A DNA stretch of 64,000 nt, taken from NCBI RefSeq assembly GCF_047675955.1, contig NC_132923.1:87951637-88015636 (forward strand), in the 5' to 3' direction. Shown piece by piece: positions 33,051 to 43,836 of the stretch. A model generated the notes under the pieces. It was given only the letters and a program-made list of their open reading frames with translations, was not told where the DNA came from and ran no database searches. Position 1 is the first letter of the stretch. Every line of letters begins with the position of its first letter. The DNA comes from Chlorocebus sabaeus (taxonomy: Eukaryota; Chordata; Mammalia; Primates; Cercopithecidae). Position numbers and translations under genes: made by a program.

Positions 33051-33214
33051 ATAAAAATCTTTCCTTCCCTCCTGGCCTCCGCAGCAATTCCCAAAATAGG
33101 AAGCAAAGAGAATTGTGTTTGTGTTCGAAGCTGAAATTATTCTTGTTTCCCTCCTCCCTCCATGCTACCCCTGCCGATATGTTTCTCACCCATCTCACTA
33201 TTCATTTTAGAGTC

Positions 33215-33440
33215 ATAAAGAGCCTAACATGAGCATCTCCCATGTGCCAAACATGTGCTAGGCACTTGATGTACATCTTCACATTAAATTCTTACAGCAA
33301 TGTGCTGAGGTCAGTATTACAGTTCTAATTGCATAAATGGGGAGACTGCGGCTCAGTAAGTTTAAGAGATTTGCCAGTTTTACACAGGTAGTTGCAGAGC
33401 TGAGATTCCAGGTCAGCCAGTCACACCCACTTGTCACACC
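33215..33440 (-). mobile_element. MIR SINE, antisense
   Basis: 'acatgtgctaggcacttgat', 'aatggggagactgcggctca', 'agatttgccagttttacaca' and 'gcagagctgagattccaggt' in reversed MIR order. Confidence 0.85.
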
Positions 33441-33699
33441 CACACCACTCTGGAGCACACAGAGCACATCTGCTTCCTTGCCCCCTCAGCCCCTCAGTTT
33501 GAAGATAGTAACATGGCCTACCTCCAAGTCATCTCTTCTCCAGGCCAAGCTCCCCAGTCATAGGCTTTTATCCCAAGGATATCAGGTTTAGAGCCTTTTT
33601 ACCCCTAGTTGTTCTTCTTTCACTGGGATCTTGTTTTTTCCTTTGGAGAGCAAATCTAGGCATGCTACTCCAGCAAGTAGATTCCTCCCCCAACTCCCA

Positions 33700-34165
33700 C
33701 TGACCTGCATCTAAATGCCAATACCTCACTAGGGTTAATAAAGCCCTGTATGACTGGCCTCTGTCTGCCTCTCCAGTCTTACATTTTAACATTTACCCAA
33801 CCACTATCTCCTCTACCACCCCCACCCTAACACTCTGCACTCTGAACTTTCTGATGTCCTCCATTCTTTCTAACTGCTCTTCCTAACATATCTATTCCTG
33901 TGCCTTTAGTAAACTGACTCCTATTTATGAGAGATTAAATCTTCGTAAGAAAAGTCTGCTCTGATCATGTGGGTTATGGTGAATGTTCTTCATCCATGCT
34001 CACATGAGCCCCATGATTTTTAGGTCCTAGCTCTTGGCGTGCTAGATTGTGACTGTCATCTTATATATGACTCCCCCATCGTGAGCTACTTAAAAGCAGA
34101 AAAATAGGTTTGACTTTCCTTTCATTACATTCCCAGTGGCATATATTAGGTGTTCAGTGAAAACA
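33700..34165 (+). mobile_element. L2 LINE 3' half, sense
   Basis: 'taaagccctgtatgactggc', 'ctctgtctgcctctccagtc', 'tattcctgtgcctttagtaa' and 'ttacattcccagtggcatat' plus 'attaggtgttcagtgaaa' follow the sense L2 to its 3' end. Confidence 0.82.
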
Positions 34166-34286
34166 GAGGGCAAGAAGGAAGAAAGAAGGGAGGGAGGGAG
34201 AAAGGCCCAAAGAAACACATGGCTCTTGGAGGGCTCACAGTCTTATTGACACATCTTGGGAGAAGGAAACTGGCTATCCTAATGAC

Positions 34287-34328
34287 ATGTGTGCACACAC
34301 ACACACACACACAGACACACACACACCC
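34287..34328. repeat. (CA)n microsatellite
   Basis: About 18 CA units broken once by AGAC. A G-rich purine run (agggagggagggag) precedes it at about 34188. Confidence 0.93.
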
Positions 34329-34344
34329 CTTTTGTCCCACCATC

Positions 34345-34475
34345 CCTTTCTCTCATATATTCCTGGTAACAATTCTGATAAGCAGATATTCCCATTCTAC
34401 AGATGCCAAAACTAAGGCCTAGCAGAGGTGCCTTAATTCAGAGGTGAAATAAATAGACCTGAAATTCAAGTGATA
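34345..34475 (-). mobile_element. MIR fragment, antisense
   Basis: 'gataagcagatattcccatt', 'ctacagatgccaaaactaag' and 'gcctagcagaggtgccttaa' match reversed MIR. Confidence 0.65.
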
Positions 34476-34479
34476 TCAA

Positions 34480-34850
34480 CGTTCACTTGTTCAATTATTC
34501 ATCCACGCATTACACATTCTTTGGTACCCCTTCTGTTCCATACTTTGTGTTGGCCACTGGGAAACGGGGGAATGAGATTTATTCCTGACCTAGAGAAAGT
34601 CTAAAGGAGGACAAGGAGAAGTGAAGCAATGCAGTACAATAGTCATAGCCAAGTAGAAATGTGTGCAGGGTGCTGTGTGAGCAATAAGGAAGGGGCAGGA
34701 AGCTTTTCCTAAGTAGGAGGCATTAGAGCTGGGTTTTGAGGGGAAAATGGGAACTTGTCAGGCAGACAACAAAGGTGAGGTACATTCTAAACAGAGGCCT
34801 TGGGAAAAGGAGGAGAGAATCAGGAAAGGTGATAGGTAAGGACTTGCACC
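34480..34850 (-). mobile_element. L2 LINE, antisense
   Basis: 'cttgttcaattattcatcca', 'ccatactttgtgttggccac', 'gaagcttttcctaagtagga' and 'cattagagctgggttttgag' are the antisense L2 3' half (cf. 'gcatttgagctgggtcttga'). Confidence 0.82.
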
Positions 34851-35454
34851 TTTAAATCACTAGAGTACTCAGTCTGCCCCAGCTGACCTTTCCCCTGGTG
34901 TTGGAGTCTAGCCAACCTTGGAGTATGCATTGGCCTCCAGCTAGGGTTGGCTTACTTAGCAGGGGATGTTGGTTAATTATTTGCCACTGTGTTCCAGCCT
35001 ACTGAGCAGTGTTAGACATAACAGAGGGAACCAGAGGTGATAGATGGTGATGGGAAATCAAAATTGCTTCTTAGAGTTTGCTTTTTGACTGTGCCTACTG
35101 TAAAACACACTATTAGAAGGAAGAAAATCTTTGCTCTATGAATAAATAAACATGTAGTGAATAGTTAGATGTATTAGAAAACCAAGCCACTGCTAGAATC
35201 TTGGGAAGTCTGATGCCAGAAGAGTTGGTCAAGGAATAAGAATGTTTTCTATCAAATTGTCCTGGTATGTTTGGTGCAACGCAATGGAATGTAAAGGTCC
35301 TGGGCTGGGACCATGAGACCTAGGTTTGCATTCTCTCTCTCAAACTCATCAGGTCAATTCTGATGCCACTTAGGCAATGTGGATGCCAAAAAGGCTATTG
35401 TGATCAAAGTCTGTGTTAATAGAAGTGTAATTATAAAACAAGGAGGGATATATT
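34851..35454. other. Unassigned non-coding sequence
   Basis: No repeat or gene recognised. Confidence 0.4.
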
Positions 35455-35599
35455 TATTAGTCAGGGTTCTCCAGAGATACAGAACCAATAAGATGTGTGT
35501 GTGTATGCTATAAAGAACTGGGTCATGCAATTATGAAGACTGACAAGTTCAAAGATCTGCAGTCAGCAAGCTGGAGTCCCAGGAGAGCCAATGGTGTAG

Positions 35600-36540
35600 T
35601 TTATTTTGTTTGTTTATTTGGAGGAATCACAATACCCAATTGTAATAACTACTATAAAGTTACTATAATCAAGACAGTGTGGTATTGACAAAGACATATA
35701 TATTTAGATCAATAGAGCAGAGTAGAGAGTTCTACCCACACAAATATGGTCAACTGATTTTGAACAAACGTGCAAAGGCAATTCAATGAAGAAAGGATTA
35801 TCTTTTCAACAGATGGTGCTGGAACAATTGGACTTCACATAAATCAAATCATATAGCATGTGGTCTTCTAGGTCCGATTGCTTCCTCAACATGTTGTTTT
35901 TTAGATTCATCCAGAATGTTGCATGTATCAATAGTTTATTCCTTTTTAGTTTTCTTTAGCATTCCATTGCTCATAATATGCCATAATTTGTTTATCCATT
36001 CACCTATTTGAATTGTTTTCAGTTTTTGGCTTTTCTGGAAAAATATGCTATCAACATTCTTGAACAAGTCTTTTTTGTGAATATATGTTTTGATTTCATT
36101 GGATAAGTTTCCAGGAATATAATTGCAGAATCAATTATATAAGAAACTTCCAGTTTTCCAAGCTGTTTGTATCATTTTATAACTCCTCCCAGTTATGTCC
36201 AATTGCTCCATACCTTTGTCAATACTTGATATTGTCAGTCCTTTTGATTTTTGTTACTCCAGTGAGTATTTAGTAGTATTTCCTTATGGCTTTAATTTGC
36301 ATTTCCCTAACAAGTAATGATGTTCAACAGTTTTTCATGAGCTTATTGGACATTCAAATATCTTCTTCTATGAAATGTCTATTCAATCTTTTGTCCATAC
36401 CAAAATTGAATCATCTCTTTGTTATGGATTTGTATGCGTTCTTAATATATTTTGGATATAAATCATTTGCTAGTTATGTTATTATCAGTGCTTTCCCCCA
36501 TTGTTGCTTGCCTTTTCACTTCTTAATATCTCTAATTTTT
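35600..36540. mobile_element. Mixed older L1 sequence inside the insertion (candidate transduced segment)
   Basis: Starts with a T-rich stretch ('tttattttgtttgtttattt', a degenerate reversed tail). Then about 215 bp of sense L1 ORF2-like sequence ('gacagtgtggtattgacaaa'...'cagatggtgctggaacaatt'), then an antisense L1M piece (35850-36540; 'ttgtccataccaaaattgaa'). These old L1 parts in conflicting orientation sit between the LTR and the younger L1, within one pair of target duplications. Confidence 0.7.
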
Positions 36541-37538
36541 TAAAATTTTAGATTCAGGGGCACATGTGCAGGTTTTGTTACATGGATATATTGTGTAATG
36601 GTGAGGTTTGGGCTTCTAGTGTACCCATCACCCATAGAGTTAATGTTGTCCCCAACAGGTAATTTTTTAACCTTCCCCCTCCTCCCACTCTCCCAGCTTT
36701 TGGAGTCCCCACTGTCTGTTATTTTCATCTTTATATCCATATGTATCCATTGTTTAGCTCCCATTTGTAAGTGAAAACATGTGGTACTTAACTTTCTGTT
36801 TCGGAGTTATTTCTCTTAGGATAATGGTCTCCAGATCTATCCATGCTGCTGCAAAGGACATGATTTCATTCTTTTTATGGCTGCATAATATTTCATGGTG
36901 TATATATGCCACATTTTCTTTATCCAGTCAACCACTGATGGACACGTAGGCTGATTCCATGACTTCGCAATTGTGAATTGTGCTGTGATAAAAATACAAG
37001 TGCATGTGTCTTTTTGAAACAATGATTTCTTTTCTTTTGGGTAGATGCCCAGTAGTGGCATTGCTAGGTCAAATGGTAGTTCTATTTTTAGTTCTTTGAG
37101 AAATCTTCATACTGTTTTTCATAGATGTTATACTACTTTACATTTCCATCAACATATCCCTTTCTTCACATCCACACTAATATCTGTGGTTGTTTTGCTT
37201 TTTAATGATAGCCATTCTTACTGGTATAAGATGATATCTCAATGTGGTTTTAATTTGCATTTCTCTGATTATTAGTGATGTTGAGCATTTTTTCATATGT
37301 TTGTTGGCCACTTGTATGTCTTCTTTTGAGAAATAACTGCTCACATCCTTTGTCCACTTTTTAATGCGATTGTTTCTTTTTTTTTTCTTGTTGAATTGTT
37401 GCAGTTAATTGTAGATTCTGGATGTTAGTCCTTTGTCAGAGACATACTTTGCAAATACTTTCTCCCATTCTGTAGCTTGTCCATTTACCCTGTTATTTCT
37501 TTAGCTGTGCAGAAACTTTATCATTTATTAAGTCACCT
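36541..37538 (-). mobile_element. L1 (L1PB/L1MA-like), antisense, 5'-truncated
   Basis: The 3' UTR end is at left ('tttagattcaggggcacatg', 'tgcaggttttgttacatgga') and the element runs into ORF2, ending at 'gcagaaactttatcattt'. 5'-truncated in ORF2 at the LTR junction. Less diverged than the L1 pieces to its left. Confidence 0.9.
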
Positions 37539-37968
37539 AATGGTATAGCTCTAATCTGAGTTCAAAGGCCTGAGAACTAGGTAGAGCCAACTATAGTTCC
37601 AGTCCAAAGGTTGACAGGCTCAAGACCTAGGAAGAGCTGATATTTTGGTTGGAGTTTGAAGGCAGGGAAAAAGCTGGTTTCCCAGTTCAAAAGGAGGGAG
37701 GTAAGAGGAGCTGCCTCTTATTCAGGGAATAATATCCTCTTATTTAGTCTTTTGTTGTATTCAGACCTTCAACTGATTGGATGAGGCCAACCCACATTAC
37801 GGAGGGCAATCTGCTTTACTCAACAATAAAGCAGAGTTTAACATTTAGCAATTTAAGTGTTAAACTCACCCAAAAATGCCCTCCTGGAAACACCCAAAAT
37901 AATGTTTGATCTAATACTTGTGTACCTCTTGGCCAGTCAAGTCGACACATACAATTAACCATCACAAG

Positions 37969-38669
37969 GAATGATGATGCCTCTATATTCTGTACCAGTT
38001 AGAGGTCTCTGGGGAACCAAACATTCAGTTCAGATCTTCAAACCTTAAATAAGAGTGTTTTCTAAGGAAGTCCCAGGGCCCAGACGGTACTCAGAACTAT
38101 AGCACTGGAGTCAAAAGAGCCTGAGGATAGAAAGTTGAAAACCCAGAGAAAAGACCTTATCCTTGTTCCATGTAGTTTCTTATTTCATTTTTTCCACCTG
38201 TAAAGTAGAAATAATAATTGTGCTTACTTAGAAGGGAAGTTAGGAATGTTGAATTAGATAATCAGCATGAAAACACACAACACAATGCAGAAGGCAGCAG
38301 AAAGGTTTTGTGTGGCTACATGAGGGAAAACTATGATTGGAGAGCAGAGCTAAAGAGAGCTCATTTTAGGCTGAATAGAAGAACCACTTGAACCAAGAGT
38401 GGGGTTAATATCAGCTTCCTTAGGTGGCAAGATCCCCATCACTGGATGTGTATGAGCAAAAGCTGGACCACCTATTGGCAAGAACACTTTAAAGAGAACA
38501 GAAACACCATACATTGGTGGATGGGCTAAAGCCTATTAAAAGTCTTGCAAAGAACTCCTTATAAATAAAAGTTCTTCCCCTTCTGCAGCTTGTTTTTCCT
38601 CCAATGTCAAATGCAAACACTGGACTAGAAGATTTCTAGGGGCTCTTGTAAGTCTAGCATTCCTTGGTT
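37969..38669. other. Mostly unassigned sequence
   Basis: A weak sense MIR-like patch at about 38165-38270 ('ttccacctgtaaagtagaaa', 'gaattagataatcagcatga'). No gene. Confidence 0.4.
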
Positions 38670-39310
38670 CACACTTTGCAACTTTCACGAGAACTACTGC
38701 TGTTGTCCCCAAACTGGCCTCTCTATCTTCAACCTGTATCTGTATCCCCCACAAATCCACCCCTTAAATCCATTCCCAAGTCCATGCTGCAGCTAGAGTG
38801 ACCTTCTTGGCATATGACTCTGGCCACTTCCTGACCCTGCTTAACACTCTTGATGCTTCCTTATTGCCCTCAGGATAAATGCCAACCTGTCCAGCCTTTC
38901 TCAGAGAAGGGCTGCTTTAGACTGGCTTTCAAGGCCCTTCAGAATCTGGCCTAATGACCCCTTTTATCACCCCTTTTCACGCACCCAACATTTTAGCCAC
39001 AATTAAGTACTGGTTAGTCCCCATAACATAATAGATTCTTTCATACTTCCATACCTTTTTGTCCTGTTTTATTTTTCCAGAATGCTTTATCTTCTTATCT
39101 GCTTCCTTATCCTTCAAAATCTATTTTGAATATCGTCATCTCTAGGAAGCCCTCACTGACCACCCAGGCCGGTTTAGGAGAAAACTCTCTGTACCAGCCT
39201 CTTTCACACAGCAGCAGAGTTGTCCTTCCTCAATATTTCATGAAGCTTTGAGGGCAAAGACAAGCATCCAGTCCATTGTATATATTTTTAATACTTGTTT
39301 CCTAATTGAA
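38670..39310 (+). mobile_element. L2 LINE 3' half, sense
   Basis: 'gctgcagctagagtgacctt', 'ggccacttcctgaccctgct', 'ccttattgccctcaggataa', 'aggcccttcagaatctggcc' and 'aagccctcactgaccaccca' follow the sense L2. The 74-codon minus ORF at 38536-38760 overlaps its edge and is not a gene. Confidence 0.85.
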
Positions 39311-39519
39311 TGAAAATATATTTCCATGATGCAGGCTAGCTTCCTCACTCCAGGATGTGGAATACAGTGACTTTGTGGGGTTGCCATTATGACAAATCAT
39401 TTCCTTTGCTTGCCAGTCAATATATGTTTATTCAATAAAAACACATGAAAAAATAGACTTAAAATGCTCAAAAACTATCACCATTGCTATATTGATGTAT
39501 TTCTTTCCAGGCTGTTTTT

Positions 39520-39800
39520 TGCATGCATATTATAAAGAAGATGTCAAATATCTAATATTTTTCATATTCTTTTTCTCTTAATAGTACAGTATTAGAATTT
39601 TCCATGTTAATATATAGTTTTTCATAACCATTGTTTTTAATGACTAGATAATAGTCCATCAAGTAAATAAGTAAGTAAATAACTTTTTGGTTGAACATTT
39701 AAGTTCATATTTTTTCACCATTATAAAAAGTCAATGACAGGCATCTTTGTGCATAAAGCATTTCTCTGTGTTTAGGATTTGTGTCTGAGGATCAGTGTCT
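39520..39800 (-). mobile_element. Very old L1M-like fragment, antisense
   Basis: 'ttttctcttaatagtacagt', 'atgactagataatagtccat', 'ttggttgaacatttaagttc' and 'catctttgtgcataaagcat' echo antisense ancient L1 ('...acatttaggttgtttcc...catctttgtacataaag'). Confidence 0.6.
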
Positions 39801-40664
39801 GTGGCTGTTTTTATCTTGTGAAAATTAGGGCCTTTATCTAGCATCTGCCTGTGTTTTCTCCCCTAAACCTCCCAGACCAAAAAAGCAAAAACTGACATCA
39901 GTGCCCTAAGAGTCACTTAGTGCAATGTTTCATATATGGCTCCCAATTAAGGCAATATGCCCTTTTTCAAATATGGCCATAAATATTTTGCTTTGGTGAA
40001 GTAGATGCCACGGAGATAATATTGATTGCAAATTACAGCCTTTGTAATTAACTAATTTACGCAGCTGGAAGATGGAGCTGGTGAAATCATTTGCTTCTGA
40101 AAGAGAATGGTGGCCTTTCCAAATTTGACTATTAGATATGAATTTGGCCTAATCTTGGGAATGTTTCTGGTGAGACTGCAGACTCTCGGGTGCTTAAGAA
40201 GTCACTGAGGCTCTGGACAAACAGGAATGTATTAGCTTTTTGCCTACTGACTACACAGCCTTCACCACTCACCCAAAACGGATCTGCATCTCCTAGGTGC
40301 ATCTGCAAGCACAAAAAAACACACACTGGGAAGGATATGAGCTGAGGTTAGCCGTAGGTGCTGCACTGTCTGTTCCTGACATATCAGGATGTGTAGGAGG
40401 GAGGCCAAAGCTGCAGCACCAGGCTGGGCTTCCAGTCCTATTGCTACTGTGGAAGCTGGCTCCAGACAGGCGGGGGCAGCAAAGAGCCAGCCTGTATGGT
40501 CAGCTGGGATTCTAGTTGACCAAAGCTTTTGGGAGAACTCAAGCTCATCAGTGTGGCAAGTTAGATAACTTGATCTGGACACATGCACAAATGGAATAGG
40601 GGTCCAGATACCCACAGGATTAATATTAATAAACTAAACCATTTTGCTTAAGCAGCAAGACTCA
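39801..40664. other. Repeat-free island
   Basis: About 860 bp without a recognisable repeat. The left part (39920-40110) is AT-rich with clustered regulatory-type motifs. The right part (40330-40520) is GC-richer. A 117-codon minus-strand ORF (40262-40615) has no recognisable domain or codon signature and I do not call it a gene. Confidence 0.45.
39930..40060. promoter_or_regulatory. CArG-type motif cluster with homeodomain sites (candidate enhancer)
   Basis: A perfect CArG box CCAATTAAGG lies at 39943-39952. Two one-mismatch copies, TCATATATGG (39930-39939) and TCAAATATGG (39967-39976), put three in 47 bp. SRF binds CC(A/T)6GG. Just downstream lie an AT-rich 'ccataaatatttt' and homeodomain-type 'tgattgcaaattac' and TAATTA (40045-40050). 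Motif-based inference; no expression evidence is available here. Confidence 0.42.
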
Positions 40665-40840
40665 GTTTATATATTGAATGATATAAAATTATTTTATTGA
40701 ATCCCCTCCATAAGCACACCCATTTGATAAATAAAGAAACTGAAGTTCAGGCTAGTTAAATAGCTTTTTCCCAAGTTCACACTTGGACCTTAAATGCCAA
40801 AGCTAGTCATTAAACAGGTCTTCAACTCCATGGAGTGACT
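40665..40840 (-). mobile_element. MIR SINE, antisense
   Basis: 'aataaagaaactgaagttca', 'ggctagttaaatagcttttt' and 'cccaagttcacacttggacc' match reversed MIR. Confidence 0.65.
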
Positions 40841-41094
40841 GGATTGTGTTACATTCTTTGCATCCACTATCTCATTTGATTCTGGAGGCTAGTCTAGTCA
40901 ACCAAGTACCTTTTTAAGTGGACTGGCTGAGACCTAAACTTAACAGAATACCACTACTCCCGTGATAAAGGATCTTTAGGGGCAGGAAATAGCAACATTC
41001 AAAATGTCATATGTGGGGAGAGGGGTGGGCACTCGTCTCTGGCTTTCATAAAGCACTTGGGCAAACACCCCTCCTAATCTTTTTTCCCAGTTTT

Positions 41095-41485
41095 TGTTCC
41101 TTGTGCTCAGACTCTTCTCAAGTATTTGCAGTTCCTAGAATGGACTAAGTTCTATCTCATTTCCAGGCTTTTGCACATGTTGGTCTCTCAGTCTTCAATG
41201 ACTTCCTTCACACTTGTTGGTCTAGTTAATTCCTATTCATCCTGACCACCTTCGAGGGCATTCTCTGAGCCCCTCCTTGCCTAGACAGATGCAGGCATAT
41301 CTTCTGTGCTTTCACAGTGGATTGCACAAACCTCTATCATAGCGTGTATCATACTACTGCATATTATAATATCTTTTTCCTTCATTAGATTGTGGATGCC
41401 TTACAGACAGAACCATATCTCATTCATCTCTCTGCTGGGCACATAGTTGGTGTTCAAACATTTGTTGAATGACTGTATATATGTA
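41095..41485 (+). mobile_element. L2 LINE 3' end, sense
   Basis: 'tccaggcttttgcacatgtt', 'ttagattgtggatgccttac', 'tctctgctgggcacatagtt' and 'aaacatttgttgaatgactg' follow the sense L2 through its 3' terminus. Confidence 0.85.
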
Positions 41486-42026
41486 TGAAGAAGCATCTTT
41501 CAAGAATCTTACAAGAGTCCAGAGGATACCAAAGGTTTCTTATTGACTATAGGGGCTAGTTACCATAATCCTTGAGGGAAATAAGAGCTGACCCTTAAAC
41601 CTAGAGGATATAGGCTGGCATTTCCTTCCTCTCTTTAGAAACATGATAAGTTTCTTGCCTGTGTAGTTATCTGGTTAAAAGGTATTTCAAATTCTTATTA
41701 TACCTCATGCAACATATACCTATTCCTTATCTTATTCCTACAAATGCCTGAATGTAGAGGCCAGGCCCCACCACAGTTCTGTTTAAGTTGCTTTTTAGAT
41801 TGACTTGGCAAAGCAAAATCTGGCTGTTCTGCCATAAAAGGATGATCTCAGATATGATCAAGGGACTTCAAATTGTATCTGCCCATCCAAAAAGCAACAG
41901 TGCAACTATTTCAAAGGTTACCTTTAGTCCTCAACTTGTACACAACCTTCTCCCCACCTAACCACTGACATAACCGTTTAACTGTGTTCTATATAGTGAA
42001 ATCCATAATCAACAGAACTGGTGACA
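41486..42026. other. Unassigned non-coding sequence
   Basis: No repeat or gene recognised. Confidence 0.4.
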
Positions 42027-42107
42027 TCTCTCTCTAGCTCTCTGTCTCTGTCTGTCTCTCTCTTCTCTCTCTCTCTCTCCACACACACACACACACGCAC
42101 ACAAACA
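42027..42107. repeat. (TC)n then (CA)n compound microsatellite
   Basis: CT/TCTG units for about 53 bp pass directly into about 12 CA units. Confidence 0.93.
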
Positions 42108-42459
42108 GTTCCTCAATGAGTGGCCAAAATCTGCCCATGTTTTATTTAGTTTGAGCAGCTAATGCCAGAATAAAGGTAATGAAATATATTAATTACATTA
42201 GAGATATTTTAGAGAACCAAGATTTGCTTTCAGAAAGAAAGAGCACATCTGACTGAGCTAAGTTGATAGCAACATGCAGATGATTAACAGCTAATAACAT
42301 TAGCATTGTAATCAGAACTGCCTTGAACTCTTAACCCATCTGCCTTTCTGATTTTGAGATCCATACAGTGAAGAACAAGATGATCTTTCTCTTTTTCTTT
42401 CTCTTTCTTGATTTGCCTGGATGTTTATACTATATTCTCTCCCAAATAAATATTACTAA
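42108..42459. other. AT-rich unique block
   Basis: No repeat recognised. 42180-42320 carries E-box CAGATG and several TAAT/ATTA cores ('cagatgattaacagctaata', 'cattagcattgtaatcag'). Possible conserved non-coding block. Confidence 0.4.
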
Positions 42460-42735
42460 CTGCTATCATCCACTTTCTACCTACTGTGTGCCAGGTGCTC
42501 TATAGATACTGAGCATATGAAGAATATATTATGCACTCAACCCTTGAGGAATTAAACATAATTTACTTCTCTCAAAGAACTTATCTGGTAGGAATTATGA
42601 CACCTATTTTTACAGATGAGGAAACTGAGTGAAGTCACTTGTTGAAAGTTACCAAGCTGGTTAACTAAGTACAGATTCAAAATTAGTTCCTACTGACTCT
42701 TGTTCTTTCCATCATATCACAGTGTTCTACAAATG
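42460..42735 (-). mobile_element. MIR/L2-type SINE tail, antisense
   Basis: 'ctacctactgtgtgccaggt', 'ttacagatgaggaaactgag', 'tgaaagttaccaagctggtt' and 'ttagttcctactgactcttg' in reversed order. Confidence 0.78.
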
Positions 42736-42934
42736 GCCATTATTGCTATTACCTTGGTAATTTACTCATCCTGGTTGACTTTATGATATTCAACTCACTG
42801 TTCTGTTTAACAGTGAAGGAAAACATGAAAGGGAAAATATAACTAAGCATGAGGTCAAGTACCCTACCTGGTTGTTTGAAAAATTCACCATTATTGTTAA
42901 AATAATCAGTCCCCAGAGTCCCAACAAAAGATGA

Positions 42935-43836
42935 GCAAATGATCTGAACAGACATTTTTTAAAAGACATACAAATGATCAAAAATATATGGAAAATGCTG
43001 AACGTCATTAATCATTAAGGAAATTCAAATGAAAACCACAATGAGGTATCATCTCACCCATGAGGATGGCTATTATTGAGAAGACAAAAACAATAAATGC
43101 TGGCAAGGATATGGAGAAAAGGGAACTCTTATACACTGTTGATGGGAATATAAACTAGTACAGCCACTGTGGAGAACAGTGCGGAGGTTCCTCAAACAAG
43201 TACAAATAGAACTACTATATGATCCAGCAATCCCACTACTGGGCATTTAACCAAAGGAAAGGAAATCAGTATATCAAAAAGACATCTGCACCACCATGTT
43301 TATTGCAGAATTGTTAACAGCCAAGATGTAGAATTGATCTAGGTGTCCAACAACAGATGCATGGATAAAGAAAATGTGGTGTATATACACAATGGAATAC
43401 TATTCAGTCATAAAAAAGACTGACATCCTGTCATTTATGGCAACACGGAAGAAGCTGGAGGACATTCTGTAAAGTGAAATAAGCCAGGAACAGAAAGTTA
43501 AACACCACGTGTTCTCACTCATATGTAGATGCCAAAAAAAAAAAAAAATGTTGATCTCATACATAGGGAGAGATTTGCTAAAGAATACAAGATTACAGGT
43601 AGATAGGAGGAATAAATTCTAGGGCTCTATGCCACTGCAGGATGACTATAGTTAACAATAATAGTTATATAATTTCAGCTAGAACAATGATATTGAATGT
43701 TCCCAGCACAAAGAAATAAGTGTTGAGATGATAGACATGCTAATTACCATGATCCGATCACTATATATATCAAAATATCACTGTTTCCCATAAATATGTA
43801 CAATTATTATATGTCAATAAAAAATATTTTTTAAAA
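42935..43836 (+). mobile_element. L1MA-like, sense, 5'-truncated, 0.9 kb
   Basis: Last part of ORF2 and 3' UTR: 'gcaaatgatctgaacagaca', 'gaaaaccacaatgaggtatc', 'tatgatccagcaatcccact', 'gtgttctcactcatatgtag' and the tail 'tatatgtcaataaaaaat'. Stops and indels throughout. An A-run of 15 lies at 43534-43548. Confidence 0.93.

Larger units (their letters stand above)
35455..37968 (-). mobile_element. LTR (same type as 20.6 and 25.1 kb) split by a 1.9-kb L1-borne insertion
   Basis: Left part 35455-35599: 'attagtcagggttctccaga' to 'gagagccaatggtgtag'. Right part 37539-37968: 'aatggtatagctctaatctg', 'ttcaactgattggatgaggc' to 'caattaaccatcaca'. The parts are collinear in the LTR. The 10 bp at the join are present on both sides (aatggtgtag 35590-35599; aatggtatag 37539-37548), marking a target duplication. 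Confidence 0.87.

Noticed and set aside
40262..40615. 117-codon minus-strand ORF in a repeat-free island
   Set aside because: No known domain, no upstream regulatory context on that strand, and chance length for GC-richer DNA.
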